Source: Fluviicola sp.
GTDB taxonomy: Bacteria > Bacteroidota > Bacteroidia > Flavobacteriales_D > Crocinitomicaceae
DNA: 64,000 nucleotides
Direction of reading: 5' to 3'
Assembly: GCA_031260455.1 (NCBI GenBank)
Contig: JAIRJW010000070.1
Coordinates: 1 to 64,000 of the forward strand
Shown: positions 25,785-34,788 of the stretch, one piece after another
Position numbering within the stretch: the first letter of the stretch is position 1
How the letters are laid out: every line of letters begins with the position of its first letter
Program-made: the position numbers and the translations under genes
Notes under the pieces: generated by a model
The model's database searches: none
The model's input: only the letters and a program-made list of their open reading frames with translations
What the model was told of the DNA's origin: nothing

Positions 25785-26449
25785 GTTTTTTTAGAAGGCA
25801 TGTAAAATTCTTTCAGATAGTCCGGTTCAAAGTAAGCTACGTCCTCAAATTCCTGTTTTCCAAATTTCTGAAAGGCGATTGCAACTTGTCCCTGGGCAGA
25901 GGGCGCCAACTCCGTGTCAAACGTCAGTCGACGCTTTACCCATAATTCCTGCATTTTTGAAGCACCGTCTCCAAAACAGACAAAGGGTTCAAAGTCCTTG
26001 TAAGAATTTTCATCAAGGACATCCGCACTTGCCGTTTTCAGGATAATTCCCTGTGCATCTGTTATAAGCGAAAACACTTCCATTCTCCTGGCATCAATCA
26101 TCGGGCAAAGATTCAACAGCGGGTATTTCATTTTTCCGAGTACAGCCATGGATTCCAACGTACTCACAGCGATGAGCGAAATATTCAACGCATAACAAAG
26201 TCCTTTGGCAGTTGACACACCGATTCGCAAACCAGTATAAGAACCCGGGCCTGATGAAACAGAAACAGCGGACAATTGTCTGAAAGAGATTTTTTCCTGA
26301 TCCATAACCTGTTGAACCAGAATTGTCAGTTGTTCGCCATGTGCATAGCCATCATCTTTAAATTCCTGCAATTGCTTCAGCTCTCCGTCAACGGAAAGCG
26401 CTACCGAACAAACTTTGGTTGCTGTTTCAATATGTAAAATCGTTGTCAT
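25781..26449 (-). CDS. tsaB: tRNA t6A37 biosynthesis protein TsaB
   Basis: A 222-residue actin-fold protein. The N-terminal LHIETATKVCSVALSVDG and SVSSGPGSYTGLRIGVSTAKGL segments are diagnostic of TsaB, the non-catalytic partner that binds TsaD for N6-threonylcarbamoyl-adenosine formation on tRNA. The ATG at 26449 starts the conserved MTTILHIET; the open frame upstream is not conserved and overlaps the end of the response regulator region. It follows that regulator by 50 bases in the same direction. Confidence 0.94.
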   Translation of the reverse strand: MTTILHIETATKVCSVALSVDGELKQLQEFKDDGYAHGEQLTILVQQVMDQEKISFRQLSAVSVSSGPGSYTGLRIGVSTAKGLCYALNISLIAVSTLESMAVLGKMKYPLLNLCPMIDARRMEVFSLITDAQGIILKTASADVLDENSYKDFEPFVCFGDGASKMQELWVKRRLTFDTELAPSAQGQVAIAFQKFGKQEFEDVAYFEPDYLKEFYMPSKKT

Positions 26450-26499
26450 TTTCCCGGAAAGTACGCCAAATCTGAAGGGTTTCGGTTTAAGAGGCAAAA

Positions 26500-27192
26500 T
26501 CAGGGCAAAACTTCCAGTTTAAACCCGATACCATGGATGTTGGAAATGGAAATTTTATCGTCCATAGAGAAATACTTTCGCAGTTTGGTAATGAATACAT
26601 CCATACTTCTCCCGGAAAAATAATCATCCTGTCCCCAAACAGCAGTCAGGATATTTTCGCGCGGAACGACCGCATTTTTGAATTTGCACAGAATTTTCAG
26701 CACCATTGCCTCTTTCTTGGTTAGTGTTTTTTCAAACTCCGGATGTTTCAGGATAAAGTTTTCGGTATCGAACGTGTAGCTTCCGATTTGAACAGCCTTT
26801 TGCCCCGGCTCATCCTGGATATGAACGCGTTTCAAGAGCGCTTTTACACGGACAGAAAGCTCATCGAAAGAAAAGGGTTTTGTGAGATAATCATCCCCTC
26901 CGGCATTAAACCCGGCAATTTTATCTTCCGTCATAGCTTTTGCAGTCAGGAATAAAATCGGAATATCCTGGTTCATAGTACGAATTTCACGTGCCAGGGT
27001 GAAACCATCTTTTTTAGGCATCATCACATCAAAAATACACATGTGGAATTCGTCTTCGGAAAAACGCATATGCCCATCCATCCCGTTGGTGCATAATACC
27101 ACCTGATATCCTTCCGATTTTAACTGGTCTGAAATTACAAATCCGAGGTTAGCATCATCTTCAACCAATAATATTTTAGCCTTTGGTTTCAT
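26500..27192 (-). CDS. OmpR/PhoB-family response regulator
   Basis: A 230-residue two-domain regulator. The receiver (residues 1-125) has the acidic pair in LLVEDDA, phospho-acceptor Asp55 in CIFDVMMPKKDG, Thr83 and Lys105 in YLTKPFSF. The winged-helix DNA-binding domain (residues 135-228) shows TLTKKEAMVLKILCKF and SMDVFITKLRKYF. No histidine kinase gene adjoins it. It resembles RprY-type regulators of Bacteroidota (inference). A promoter and a strong terminator lie in its upstream region, so its leader may be attenuated. Confidence 0.92.
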   Translation of the reverse strand: MKPKAKILLVEDDANLGFVISDQLKSEGYQVVLCTNGMDGHMRFSEDEFHMCIFDVMMPKKDGFTLAREIRTMNQDIPILFLTAKAMTEDKIAGFNAGGDDYLTKPFSFDELSVRVKALLKRVHIQDEPGQKAVQIGSYTFDTENFILKHPEFEKTLTKKEAMVLKILCKFKNAVVPRENILTAVWGQDDYFSGRSMDVFITKLRKYFSMDDKISISNIHGIGFKLEVLP

Positions 27193-27282
27193 TCTATAGA
27201 TTGTTTGTGTGAAGATAATAAAGAAATGGCTTTAATTACCACAATCCGGGCAACAGATTTGAAACTGCTCCAAAAATTAATT

Positions 27283-27324
27283 AAAAAAGATAAGAGCCTG
27301 AAACGGGCGTTTCAAGCTCTTATC
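27283..27324 (-). terminator. strong terminator upstream of the response regulator
   Basis: On the minus strand GATAAGAGC pairs with GCTCTTATC (27316-27324 with 27289-27297), with an inner GAAACG/CGTTTC helix, then a run of six T. No protein-coding gene ends here; it follows the promoter box at 27357-27364 by about 35 bases. Confidence 0.82.
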
Positions 27325-27353
27325 ACACTAATCAACCTAACCTACTACTACTT
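27283..27353 (-). ncRNA. candidate small RNA or attenuated leader
   Basis: A promoter-like TATCTTTG (27357-27364) and a strong intrinsic terminator (27283-27324) bracket about 70 bases with no start codon-led frame of note. The expected product is a short RNA with a single-stranded purine-rich 5' part and a terminal hairpin. It points at the response regulator gene 91 bases downstream, so it could equally be that gene's 5' leader with a regulated terminator. No Rfam family was recognised by eye. Confidence 0.5.
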
Positions 27354-27356
27354 CGA

Positions 27357-27364
27357 CAAAGATA
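27357..27364 (-). promoter_or_regulatory. -7 box of the candidate small RNA
   Basis: Minus strand TATCTTTG, an exact TAnnTTTG, about 35 bases before the hairpin stem. Confidence 0.55.
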
Positions 27365-27761
27365 CTGTATAAGTACATCGCTTCCACACTTTTTATTTGA
27401 TAAAAGGGCAAAAGCAAACAAATAAAGGATTTAAAGAATGGGTGAAACGAATGTATCGCTGAATGTTAAGTAATTTACTGGCAAATCAATTACTTTCATG
27501 CATTGAACAGATTAATCATCTAAAGATACCCCGTAAATTATTCCCCCGGCAATTATTTTATAAAACATTAAGATTCCAAGAATGTGTATTTTTTGTTTAA
27601 AAAATTGCATTTTTTTTAATGTTGAATGGATAAAATACCAGATGAACGGATTTTCTGATGCAAATTCTCCAATATTTCCTTTACAGGCTTGGTTTTCAAC
27701 TATCTCGTTTTAGTTTTGGGAATATCTTTCTGATTTTACAGGCTACTACGAAATACTTTCT
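27365..27761. other. intergenic region between two response regulators
   Basis: About 400 AT-rich bases with no supported gene. Promoters fire outward from both ends (27357-27364 minus, 27762-27769 plus). Confidence 0.45.
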
Positions 27762-27769
27762 TAATTTTG
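27762..27769 (+). promoter_or_regulatory. -7 box for the second response regulator
   Basis: TAATTTTG, an exact TAnnTTTG, 24 bases before the ATG at 27794. Confidence 0.6.
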
Positions 27770-27793
27770 AAACTATCTCAGAGCTAATTAAGA

Positions 27794-28477
27794 ATGGATA
27801 AAATTTTAATAGTTGATGATGAGGAAGATATTCGTGAAATACTCGAATACAATCTAAAGAAGGAGGGATTTCAAATTTTGCTGGCAGAAAATGGTCAAAT
27901 GGGGATTGAGCTTTGCAAAGAAGAAAAACCCGATCTGATCATTCTGGATGTTATGATGCCCGGAATGGATGGAATAGAAGTTTGTGAGCAAATCCGAAAC
28001 ACTCCGGGACTGGAAAATGTATTGATCTGCTTCCTGACTGCACGCAATGAAGATTATAGCCAGATTGCCGGTTTGGATGCCGGTGCAGACGATTATATTT
28101 CCAAGCCGATCAAACCCCGTGTACTGACCAGTCGGGTGCATGCCCTGCTCAGAAGAAAAGAAACAATACAGGTAAAATCTCCGGGAATATCTGACCTGGA
28201 GATCAATCGCGAGAAGTACCTGGTTGTAAGAAACGGTGAAACGCTGCATTTACCAAAAAAGGAATTTGAATTGCTGGCTTTACTGGCTTCCCGGCCGGAG
28301 GTGGTTTTTGAACGGGATGTGATCCTGGAACGGGTTTGGGGAACAGACATTGTGGTCGGAGACCGCACCATTGATGTTCATATCCGGAAACTCAGGGAAA
28401 AAATCGGTGATGATTACATTCAGACCGTAAAGGGAATCGGGTACAAGTTTAAAAGGGTAGAAAAAATTGAGAATTAA
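27794..28477 (+). CDS. OmpR/PhoB-family response regulator
   Basis: A 227-residue regulator. The receiver domain has acidic residues in LIVDDEEDI, phospho-acceptor Asp52 in LIILDVMMPGMDG and Lys104 in YISKPIKP. The C-terminal winged helix has LPKKEFELLALLASRPE and the recognition helix region TIDVHIRKLREKIG followed by VKGIGYKF. It is close to PhoB in length and sequence, and a PhoB role would fit the phosphate genes at 10.5-13.8 kb, but no kinase gene adjoins it and this is inference. Confidence 0.92.
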   Translation: MDKILIVDDEEDIREILEYNLKKEGFQILLAENGQMGIELCKEEKPDLIILDVMMPGMDGIEVCEQIRNTPGLENVLICFLTARNEDYSQIAGLDAGADDYISKPIKPRVLTSRVHALLRRKETIQVKSPGISDLEINREKYLVVRNGETLHLPKKEFELLALLASRPEVVFERDVILERVWGTDIVVGDRTIDVHIRKLREKIGDDYIQTVKGIGYKFKRVEKIEN

Positions 28478-28706
28478 TCGTTGGAAAGTGATGTTTCAAC
28501 TCAATGCAACAAGTTTGTTTATTAAAGGACAAAAAATAAAGTCATTTTGAACCTTTTAGCCAAAAGCCACTTATACCAACGTATTCCGTGATGTCAATCG
28601 CGGCAAATAACTTGTGAATCTTGTGGCAAAAAGCTTTCATAATCGAAAAACACATCATAACCGGAATCAACTTGATCACCTGCATTTTTGTATATAACCA
28701 AAAAAG

Positions 28707-29966
28707 TTAGTGTGAAATATCAGCCAGATCTTTAGGGCTGTGTTTATGGCGGAATAGGATTGCGAACAGAACCGCAACTACCAGGGCATAAACAGAGAAT
28801 GTGAGCCAGATTCCGGTCCAGTTCAAACGATCTCCGCTGTTGAAATAAGTATCAATGACAATCCCACTTATGTAGCTTCCGAGAATGGCCCCAACACCAT
28901 TTGTCATCATCATAAACATTCCCTGTGCGCTGGAACGTATCCTGGGATTACATGATGTTTCTACGAAAAGCGATCCGGATACATTGAAGAAGTCAAATGC
29001 CATACCGTAAACAATGCATGAAACGATGATCATCCAGAGACCATCAGACGGATTGGCATAAGCGAGCAGTCCAAAACGCAGTACCCAAGCCAGCATACTG
29101 ATGAGCATTACCTTTTTTATCCCGAATTTTTTCAGGAAAAATGGAATGGCCAAAATGAAAAGGGTTTCTGAGATCTGAGAAATGGAACTTATGATCGTTG
29201 AATATTTTACGACAAGGGAATTTACATATTCGGGAAATTTGGAAAAGCCTTCCAGGTATGTGTCAATGTACATGTTGGTGAGTTGAAGTGATGCACCAAG
29301 TAACATTGAAAACACAAAGAATACAGCCATTTTGTAATTAGCAAATAACTTAAAGGCATTGGTAATTACTTCTTTGGTTGAATTTTTCTCCTCCAGGTTG
29401 TGATGTTGTGGTGGGCATGCTGGTAGTGTAAAGGCATATACTGCTAAAATTACTGCAGAAACAGCTGCAATATAAAATTGCCCTTCTGTGGTTTTGAAGC
29501 CGCAAAGATTCGTTGTCCACATAGCCAGAATGAATCCGACTGTTCCCCATACCCGGATCGGAGGGAAGCTTTTTATTATATTAAATTGATGATTTTTCAG
29601 AACATGATATGCGATTGAGTTTGATAATGCAATGGTAGGCATATAGCAAATCATTGCACCGAAAATCACCCAAAAAAAGGTGCCTGGATTATTTACGGAA
29701 GGAATGGAAGCTAATGCAATTGCCCCAAGAAGATGAAGGATGCCGTAGAGTTTTTCTGCATTGATCCAGCGGTCAGCAATGATCCCGGTTATAGTTGGCA
29801 TGAAGAGAGAAGAAATTCCCATGGTCGAGAAAATAGCTCCGAATTCGGAAAAATCCCATTTCATGGTTTTTGTACAGTAGTTACCAATAGTAATTAGCCA
29901 CGCTCCCCAAACAAAAAATTGGAGAAAACTCATGATAGTCAATCGAACTTTGATGGATTCCCCCAT
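28707..29966 (-). CDS. NupG-like nucleoside:proton symporter (MFS)
   Basis: A 419-residue membrane protein with about twelve helices. The N-terminal SFLQFFVWGAWLITIGNY and ISSLFMPTITGIIADRWINAEKLYG match the nucleoside:H+ symporter family typified by E. coli NupG; IKSFPPIRVWGTVGFILAMW near residue 133 is also characteristic. It probably imports nucleosides or xanthosine. It lies 28 bases after the bifunctional nuclease gene in the same direction, so they may be co-transcribed. Confidence 0.87.
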   Translation of the reverse strand: MGESIKVRLTIMSFLQFFVWGAWLITIGNYCTKTMKWDFSEFGAIFSTMGISSLFMPTITGIIADRWINAEKLYGILHLLGAIALASIPSVNNPGTFFWVIFGAMICYMPTIALSNSIAYHVLKNHQFNIIKSFPPIRVWGTVGFILAMWTTNLCGFKTTEGQFYIAAVSAVILAVYAFTLPACPPQHHNLEEKNSTKEVITNAFKLFANYKMAVFFVFSMLLGASLQLTNMYIDTYLEGFSKFPEYVNSLVVKYSTIISSISQISETLFILAIPFFLKKFGIKKVMLISMLAWVLRFGLLAYANPSDGLWMIIVSCIVYGMAFDFFNVSGSLFVETSCNPRIRSSAQGMFMMMTNGVGAILGSYISGIVIDTYFNSGDRLNWTGIWLTFSVYALVVAVLFAILFRHKHSPKDLADISH

Positions 29967-29994
29967 AATATAGCCTTACTTGATATTGATTTGA

Positions 29995-30570
29995 TTACGC
30001 TCCGTGCTTCTTGATTTCGTCTCTGATCCGGGAAGCCAATTCGTAATCTTCCTGTTCAATCGCATTCTGAAGGTGCTCTTCCAGTTCTGATTTGGTCATT
30101 TTGGAGAACTCGTTGTCATCTGAATCCGCGATTTCGATCTCGTCTTCTTCGTCCAGGAATTCATCGGAAAGGATTCCGGCGGAAGAAAGAATGGACTCAA
30201 AGGTGTAGATAGGGCAGCCAAAACGAACGGCTAAGGCAATAGCATCCGAAGTACGGGCATCAATATCTGAGTAAACGCCATCTTTTTCGCATACCAGCTT
30301 TGCGTAAAAGATTCCTTCCTGCAGGTTGTAAATAACCACTTCTTTTAGCTGAATGGAGAAAGTCTGTGCCAGAGATTTGAACAAATCGTGAGTCAGTGGT
30401 CTGGTCGGGGTCATTTTTTCCAGTTCAATCGCAATTGCCTGAGCTTCAAAACCACCAATAATGATTGGTAAACGGCGTTTTCCGCCCGATTCGGCCAAAA
30501 CCAATGCGTAAGCACCACTTTGTGTCTGACTGTATGACAGCCCGATAATGTCTAGTTTAATCTTGTCCAT
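29995..30570 (-). CDS. bifunctional nuclease (DUF151) with UvrB/C-like motif
   Basis: A 191-residue protein. Residues 1-130 form the BFN/DUF151 domain (LVLAESGGKRRLPIIIGGFEAQAIAIELEK, RPLTHDLF, ARTSDAIALAVRFGCPIY); some plant members cleave RNA and DNA. An acidic linker (about 138-155) leads to a C-terminal UVR motif, LEEHLQNAIEQEDYELASRIRDEI, typical of protein-protein contact in UvrB/UvrC. Bacteroidota members commonly share this layout. The cellular substrate is not known. Confidence 0.88.
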   Translation of the reverse strand: MDKIKLDIIGLSYSQTQSGAYALVLAESGGKRRLPIIIGGFEAQAIAIELEKMTPTRPLTHDLFKSLAQTFSIQLKEVVIYNLQEGIFYAKLVCEKDGVYSDIDARTSDAIALAVRFGCPIYTFESILSSAGILSDEFLDEEDEIEIADSDDNEFSKMTKSELEEHLQNAIEQEDYELASRIRDEIKKHGA

Positions 30571-30591
30571 TCGAACGTTTTCCTTACGAAA

Positions 30592-30631
30592 GGTTTAAAT
30601 AAGGAGGGAAGCATTGTACATGCTTCCCTCC
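30592..30631 (-). terminator. terminator of the etfBA operon
   Basis: GGAGGGAAGCAT (30603-30614) pairs perfectly with ATGCTTCCCTCC (30620-30631); the minus-strand continuation is T-rich. A second smaller stem (ATTACTTT/AAAGTAAT, 30637-30656) precedes it. Confidence 0.8.
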
Positions 30632-30669
30632 CCGGATTACTTTCGTAAAAGTAATTAAATAGATTAATC

Positions 30670-31620
30670 CTAGTGTGCTGCTGAGCGGAATTTTTTTACA
30701 GCTTCCGTCAATTTCGGCAATACTTCGAAAGCGTCACCAACTACGCCATAGTCAGCGGCTTTGAAGAAAGGAGCTTCCGGATCGGTATTGATCACTACGA
30801 TCACTTTTGAACCGTTTACCCCGGCCAGATGTTGAATTGCACCGGAGATTCCGACTGCTATGTACAGGTTCGGACGGATCGCAATACCCGTTTGTCCTAC
30901 GTGCTCGTGGTGAGGCCTCCAGCCGATATCCGCAACCGGACGGGAGCATGCTGTTGCAGCACCCAGTGCTTTCGCCAGGTCTTCAACGATTCCCCAGTTT
31001 TCAGGACCTTTTAGTCCACGACCTGCTGAAACAACCAGTTCTGCTTCTGATAAAGGGATTTCACCTTCCGGTGTTTTTGTTTCAATTATTTTGATTGTAG
31101 AAGAGCCTGATTCGCTGTCAAATGCTTCTACTGTACAAACCGAACCTGTTTTCTCTGGCTGGAAGGAGTTCGGAAGCAAAGAGATGATCTTTTTCGCAGA
31201 GTTTACAGCTACGAAACCGAATGCCTTCCCGGAGAAAACGTTCACTTTCACCACAAAACCGTTTGATGTATTCGGAACGTCAACGGCCCCGGAAATCAAT
31301 CCTGCTTTCAAACGAACAGATAAACGCGGGGCAACTGCTTTCGCCACCAGATCGTGAGAAAAAATGATCAGTTCAGCTCCTGTCGTTTCGGCAGCTTTAG
31401 CCACTAAACGCGCTACCTGCTGAGAATCTTCAGTAGAGACGTTGCGGTCTACCAAGACTTTTTCAGCGCCGTATTCTCCCAGGGTTGCCAGTGTAGCTTC
31501 GTCAACAGAGCCCGTTGCAACAACTGTGATCAAACCACCGATTTTCTTTGCATAAGTTACGGCTTCAAGCGCGCTTTTTGCCAAATGGTTGGATGAATTG
31601 ATATATACTAAAATAGTCAT
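30670..31620 (-). CDS. etfA: electron transfer flavoprotein subunit alpha
   Basis: A 316-residue FAD-binding subunit. The C-terminal FAD domain shows VSAGRGLKGPENW, a SRPVADIGWRPHHEHVGQTG segment and YIAVGISGAIQHLAGVNGSK followed by VVINTDPEAPFFKAADYG. With EtfB it passes electrons from acyl-CoA and other dehydrogenases to the quinone pool. The start at 31620 (MTILVYINSS) is conserved; the upstream extension is not. It begins 19 bases after etfB ends. Confidence 0.96.
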   Translation of the reverse strand: MTILVYINSSNHLAKSALEAVTYAKKIGGLITVVATGSVDEATLATLGEYGAEKVLVDRNVSTEDSQQVARLVAKAAETTGAELIIFSHDLVAKAVAPRLSVRLKAGLISGAVDVPNTSNGFVVKVNVFSGKAFGFVAVNSAKKIISLLPNSFQPEKTGSVCTVEAFDSESGSSTIKIIETKTPEGEIPLSEAELVVSAGRGLKGPENWGIVEDLAKALGAATACSRPVADIGWRPHHEHVGQTGIAIRPNLYIAVGISGAIQHLAGVNGSKVIVVINTDPEAPFFKAADYGVVGDAFEVLPKLTEAVKKFRSAAH

Positions 31621-31639
31621 AATTCCTTGTTCTTGTAAA

Positions 31640-32380
31640 TTAAATAACCTTTGCTTCGTTGTGCAACAAAGCAACTAATTCGTCCATATTGTTCGGATCG
31701 ATCATCTTCACAGCTGATTTCGCTGCAGGCAGTTTGTATTCAACATAAGTTGTCAGGTCTTCCACAGCAGCTGGAGCTACCACCGTAAGCGGTTTTGTGC
31801 GTGCAGCCATGATTCCGCGCATATTCGGAATGCGTTGTTCTGCCATTCCTTTTGCACAGGAAACAACCAGTGGAAGATTTGCTTCCACAACCTGAATCCC
31901 ACCAGCGATTTCCTGCTCCATGCGTGCAGTGGTTCCGTTGATAGCCAGTTTGGTAGCCAGGGAAACAAACGGAAGATCCAGTGCTTCTGCGATCATTCCT
32001 GCTACCTGGGAGCCATTGTAGTTAATTGTTTCTTTCCCTGTCAGGATCAGGTCAAAATCATTTGATTTTGCGTATTCTGCAATTTGCATTGCAGTGAAAT
32101 AAGCGTCTTTCGGATCTGCATCAATACGCACTGCATCATCTGCACCAATTGCCAGCGCTTTGCGGATAATTGCTTCATCAGTGGCATTTCCAACCGTAAT
32201 AATAGTCAGGTTGCCTCCTAAAGTTTCTTTCAGTTCCAATCCGCGAACGAGTGCATACCATTCATCGTACGGGGTGACAATGTACTGAACCCCATTCTCA
32301 TCAAATTGCTTGTTCCCGTCCGTAAAAGCAATTTTTGATGTAGTATCCGGAGATTTACTGATACATACAAGAATTTTCAT
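31640..32380 (-). CDS. etfB: electron transfer flavoprotein subunit beta
   Basis: A 246-residue AMP-binding subunit of ETF. Recognisable segments are LVCISKSPDTTSKIAF at the start, VTPYDEWYALVRGLELKE, DLILTGKETINYNGSQVAGMIAEAL and LPLVVSCAKGMAEQRIPNMRGIMAA. It leads the etfBA operon and forms the heterodimer with EtfA. No exact -7 box was found upstream. Confidence 0.96.
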   Translation of the reverse strand: MKILVCISKSPDTTSKIAFTDGNKQFDENGVQYIVTPYDEWYALVRGLELKETLGGNLTIITVGNATDEAIIRKALAIGADDAVRIDADPKDAYFTAMQIAEYAKSNDFDLILTGKETINYNGSQVAGMIAEALDLPFVSLATKLAINGTTARMEQEIAGGIQVVEANLPLVVSCAKGMAEQRIPNMRGIMAARTKPLTVVAPAAVEDLTTYVEYKLPAAKSAVKMIDPNNMDELVALLHNEAKVI

Positions 32381-32604
32381 ATTTTTTTATTTAAACGTAA
32401 GATTGTGAGCATGCACTTTATAAAATATACAAGCACACTATTTGTTTGTTAAACTTAGTTTCGGAAACAAAAATAATCAAATCATCGGATGAAATAAAAT
32501 GTTATGCATACATAGTGTAAAAGCGTTTTAAACAATTTGTCCACCATTTCCCGAAAATGTGTGTTCTTCCACGGTATTTTAATGTGTCAGAAACGAATTT
32601 TGAT

Positions 32605-32612
32605 TAATTTTG
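32605..32612 (+). promoter_or_regulatory. -7 box for pdhB
   Basis: TAATTTTG, an exact TAnnTTTG, 33 bases before the ATG at 32646. Confidence 0.6.
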
Positions 32613-32645
32613 GTGCTGCTTTTAAGCGAAATAAAAACGATAAGA

Positions 32646-33626
32646 ATGAAGACTGTTCAATTTAGAGAAGCCCTTCGTGAAGCTATGTCAGAGGAAATGC
32701 GCCGTGATGAAGGTGTGTTTTTGATGGGAGAAGAAGTTGCTGAATACAACGGAGCATATAAAGTATCTCAGGGAATGCTGGATGAATTTGGGCCGAAACG
32801 CGTGATTGATACCCCGATCGCTGAGTTGGGATTTGCCGGTATTGCTGTTGGTGCATCGATGAATGGTCTTCGCCCGATTGTTGAGTTCATGACCTGGAAC
32901 TTTGCTATCCTGGCTGCGGATCAGATTATCAACTCCGCTGCGAAAATGCTGCAGATGTCGGGAGGGCAGTACGGTTGTCCAATCGTTTTCCGCGGAGGAA
33001 ACGGGCAAGCTGGTCAGCTGGCTGCGACACACTCCCAGAGTTTCGAAGCGTTCTATTCACATGTTCCGGGATTGAAAGTAATTACACCGTCTACCCCATA
33101 CGATGCAAAAGGCTTGTTGAAAGCAGCAATTCGCGACAATGATCCGGTTGTTTTCCTGGAGTCTGAAAAGATGTATGGTGACAAAGGTGAAATTCCGGAA
33201 GGAGAATACATCATTCCGATCGGAGTGGGAGATATCAAACGCAAGGGGACAGATGTAACGATTGTTTCTTTCGGAAAAATCATCAAAGTAGCTCATGAGG
33301 CTGCAGAAGTATTGGAGAAAGAAGGAATTTCCGCTGAAATCATTGATTTGAGAACGATTCGTCCGATTGATTATCCGCTGATCGTGGAATCTATCAAGAA
33401 AACAAACCGCTGTGTGGTACTGGAAGAATCCTGGCCGCTGGCTTCGATTTCTTCCGAGATTGCTTACCATTTACAACGTTATGCATTCGATTATCTGGAT
33501 GCACCAGTAATGCGTGTGACGCAAACTGATACGCCGTTTGCATTTTCACCGACTTTGATTGATGCGGCATTACCAAATGTGGAAAGATTGGTGAAGGCTG
33601 TGAAAAGCACTTTGTACAGAAATTAA
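32646..33626 (+). CDS. pdhB: pyruvate dehydrogenase E1 component, beta subunit
   Basis: A 326-residue transketolase-like subunit: pyrimidine-binding domain (residues 1-185, with MGEEVAEYNGAYKVSQGMLD and RVIDTPIAELGFAGIAVGAS) and transketolase C domain (residues 195-325). Sequence is closest to mitochondrial-type PDH E1 beta rather than to branched-chain dehydrogenases. It works with an alpha subunit, not encoded here, in the complex that makes acetyl-CoA from pyruvate. The ATG at 32646 is chosen because a -7 box lies within the longer frame. Confidence 0.92.
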   Translation: MKTVQFREALREAMSEEMRRDEGVFLMGEEVAEYNGAYKVSQGMLDEFGPKRVIDTPIAELGFAGIAVGASMNGLRPIVEFMTWNFAILAADQIINSAAKMLQMSGGQYGCPIVFRGGNGQAGQLAATHSQSFEAFYSHVPGLKVITPSTPYDAKGLLKAAIRDNDPVVFLESEKMYGDKGEIPEGEYIIPIGVGDIKRKGTDVTIVSFGKIIKVAHEAAEVLEKEGISAEIIDLRTIRPIDYPLIVESIKKTNRCVVLEESWPLASISSEIAYHLQRYAFDYLDAPVMRVTQTDTPFAFSPTLIDAALPNVERLVKAVKSTLYRN

Positions 33627-33808
33627 GCAATACAAACTGACTAGTCCTAAATAACCGATACAGGTTTTAGACTAAAATAAATTACAAAATTTCCTGAAAT
33701 AAACCAATAACGGGGGATAGTTGGTCTTTTTGGTTTTTGATAAATTAACTCCTTCAACCTTAGCGAAGCTGAGATTATAAAGTCTGCACCTCTCTTTTAT
33801 AACTGATT

Positions 33809-34621
33809 TTACTTCTCAATAGCCAATAAAAGTTGTTTGCGCCAGCTTCCCCAACGAAAATGGCCAATTTTTCCACCCTGGTGCACTACCCGGTGACATG
33901 GAATCAGCAAAGCGACCGGGTTCGCCCCCACTGCCGTTCCAACAGCTCTGGAAGCATTCAGATCACCCAAACGTTGCGCAATCGCTCCGTAAGTCGTTAA
34001 TTCCGATTTCGGCAATATTGCCAGTTCATTCCACACACTGATCTGGAAAAAACTTGCTTTCACCGAAACCGGTAGAACCGGAATTTTTTCTTTTTTCACA
34101 AAATAATTCATCAATGCCTGGTATGCCAGCAGGTTCAACCTCGTTTGCTCTTCTTTTAACTCCACTTTGGGAAAGGTCTTTTTCAAACGGGTTAACCCGT
34201 GATCGGTATCTTCAAAAGTAATCTGGCAAATTCCCGATTCATGACTGGCAATGAAAACCGATCCGAGAAAATACGGAAATACCGTGTAAGTAATTTCGGC
34301 AGGTTCGTTTTGCAATAGCTGAATATCCAGGTCAAATGAAGCCTTCTGATTTGCTGCCTGTTTTTCGAACACATCAAAAATGGAAATCTGGGTTGGCTGA
34401 TAAACCTGTGTCAGAGATGGCGAAAAGGCATCTTTCACAAAACGCAACGGATCTTTCCCGAGGTATTCCTGAAAGAGATGTTGTGTTTCCCATTCTCCCA
34501 ATTCCATCCGTTTAGCCAGTTCCTGTAAGGATATCCCAATTTGCTGGGAATCAAGCAGCCATTTCAGGGTATTGAAAAGTAATTCCATGCGTTGGTATTG
34601 ATACGAAAAATCTGTTTCCAT
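33809..34621 (-). CDS. Ada-like protein: AraC-type HTH plus O6-methylguanine-DNA methyltransferase
   Basis: A 270-residue fusion. Residues about 15-65 form an AraC-like helix-turn-helix (ISLQELAKRMELGEWETQHLF, PLRFVKDAF). Residues about 95-270 form an MGMT domain with the acceptor site IPCHRVVHQGGKIGHFRWG; the cysteine in PCHRV accepts alkyl groups from O6-alkylguanine and is used once. The methylphosphotriester-sensing AdaA zinc domain is absent, so control by methyl triesters is not expected. ATG at 34621 is preferred; 34588 is possible, and the frame beginning at 34675 would need a TTG. A near-consensus TAACTTTC box precedes 34621. Confidence 0.85.
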   Translation of the reverse strand: METDFSYQYQRMELLFNTLKWLLDSQQIGISLQELAKRMELGEWETQHLFQEYLGKDPLRFVKDAFSPSLTQVYQPTQISIFDVFEKQAANQKASFDLDIQLLQNEPAEITYTVFPYFLGSVFIASHESGICQITFEDTDHGLTRLKKTFPKVELKEEQTRLNLLAYQALMNYFVKKEKIPVLPVSVKASFFQISVWNELAILPKSELTTYGAIAQRLGDLNASRAVGTAVGANPVALLIPCHRVVHQGGKIGHFRWGSWRKQLLLAIEK

Positions 34622-34737
34622 TCCAGGACGAAAGTTAGGGAAAAAGAAAGGAATTGTTGATGTTCCAAGCGTCAAACAGTTAATTTCTTATCAAAAACTG
34701 CTGTCTCCAAAGAAAAAAATATCATATAAATTTAACT

Positions 34738-34770
34738 AAAAAAGGCTTTCGCCAAATGACGAAAGCCTTT
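34738..34770 (-). terminator. terminator of the ATP synthase operon
   Basis: AAAGGCTTTCG (34741-34751) pairs with CGAAAGCCTTT (34760-34770); on the minus strand a T-run follows. It lies just past the atpG stop. Confidence 0.87.
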
Positions 34771-34788
34771 CTTCTATTTTTTCAAATC

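Noticed and set aside
19302..33650. Shared 13-base word TGACTAGTCCTAA at 19302 and 33638
   Set aside because: In 64 kb, tens of chance 13-base matches are expected, and no similarity extends beyond it.
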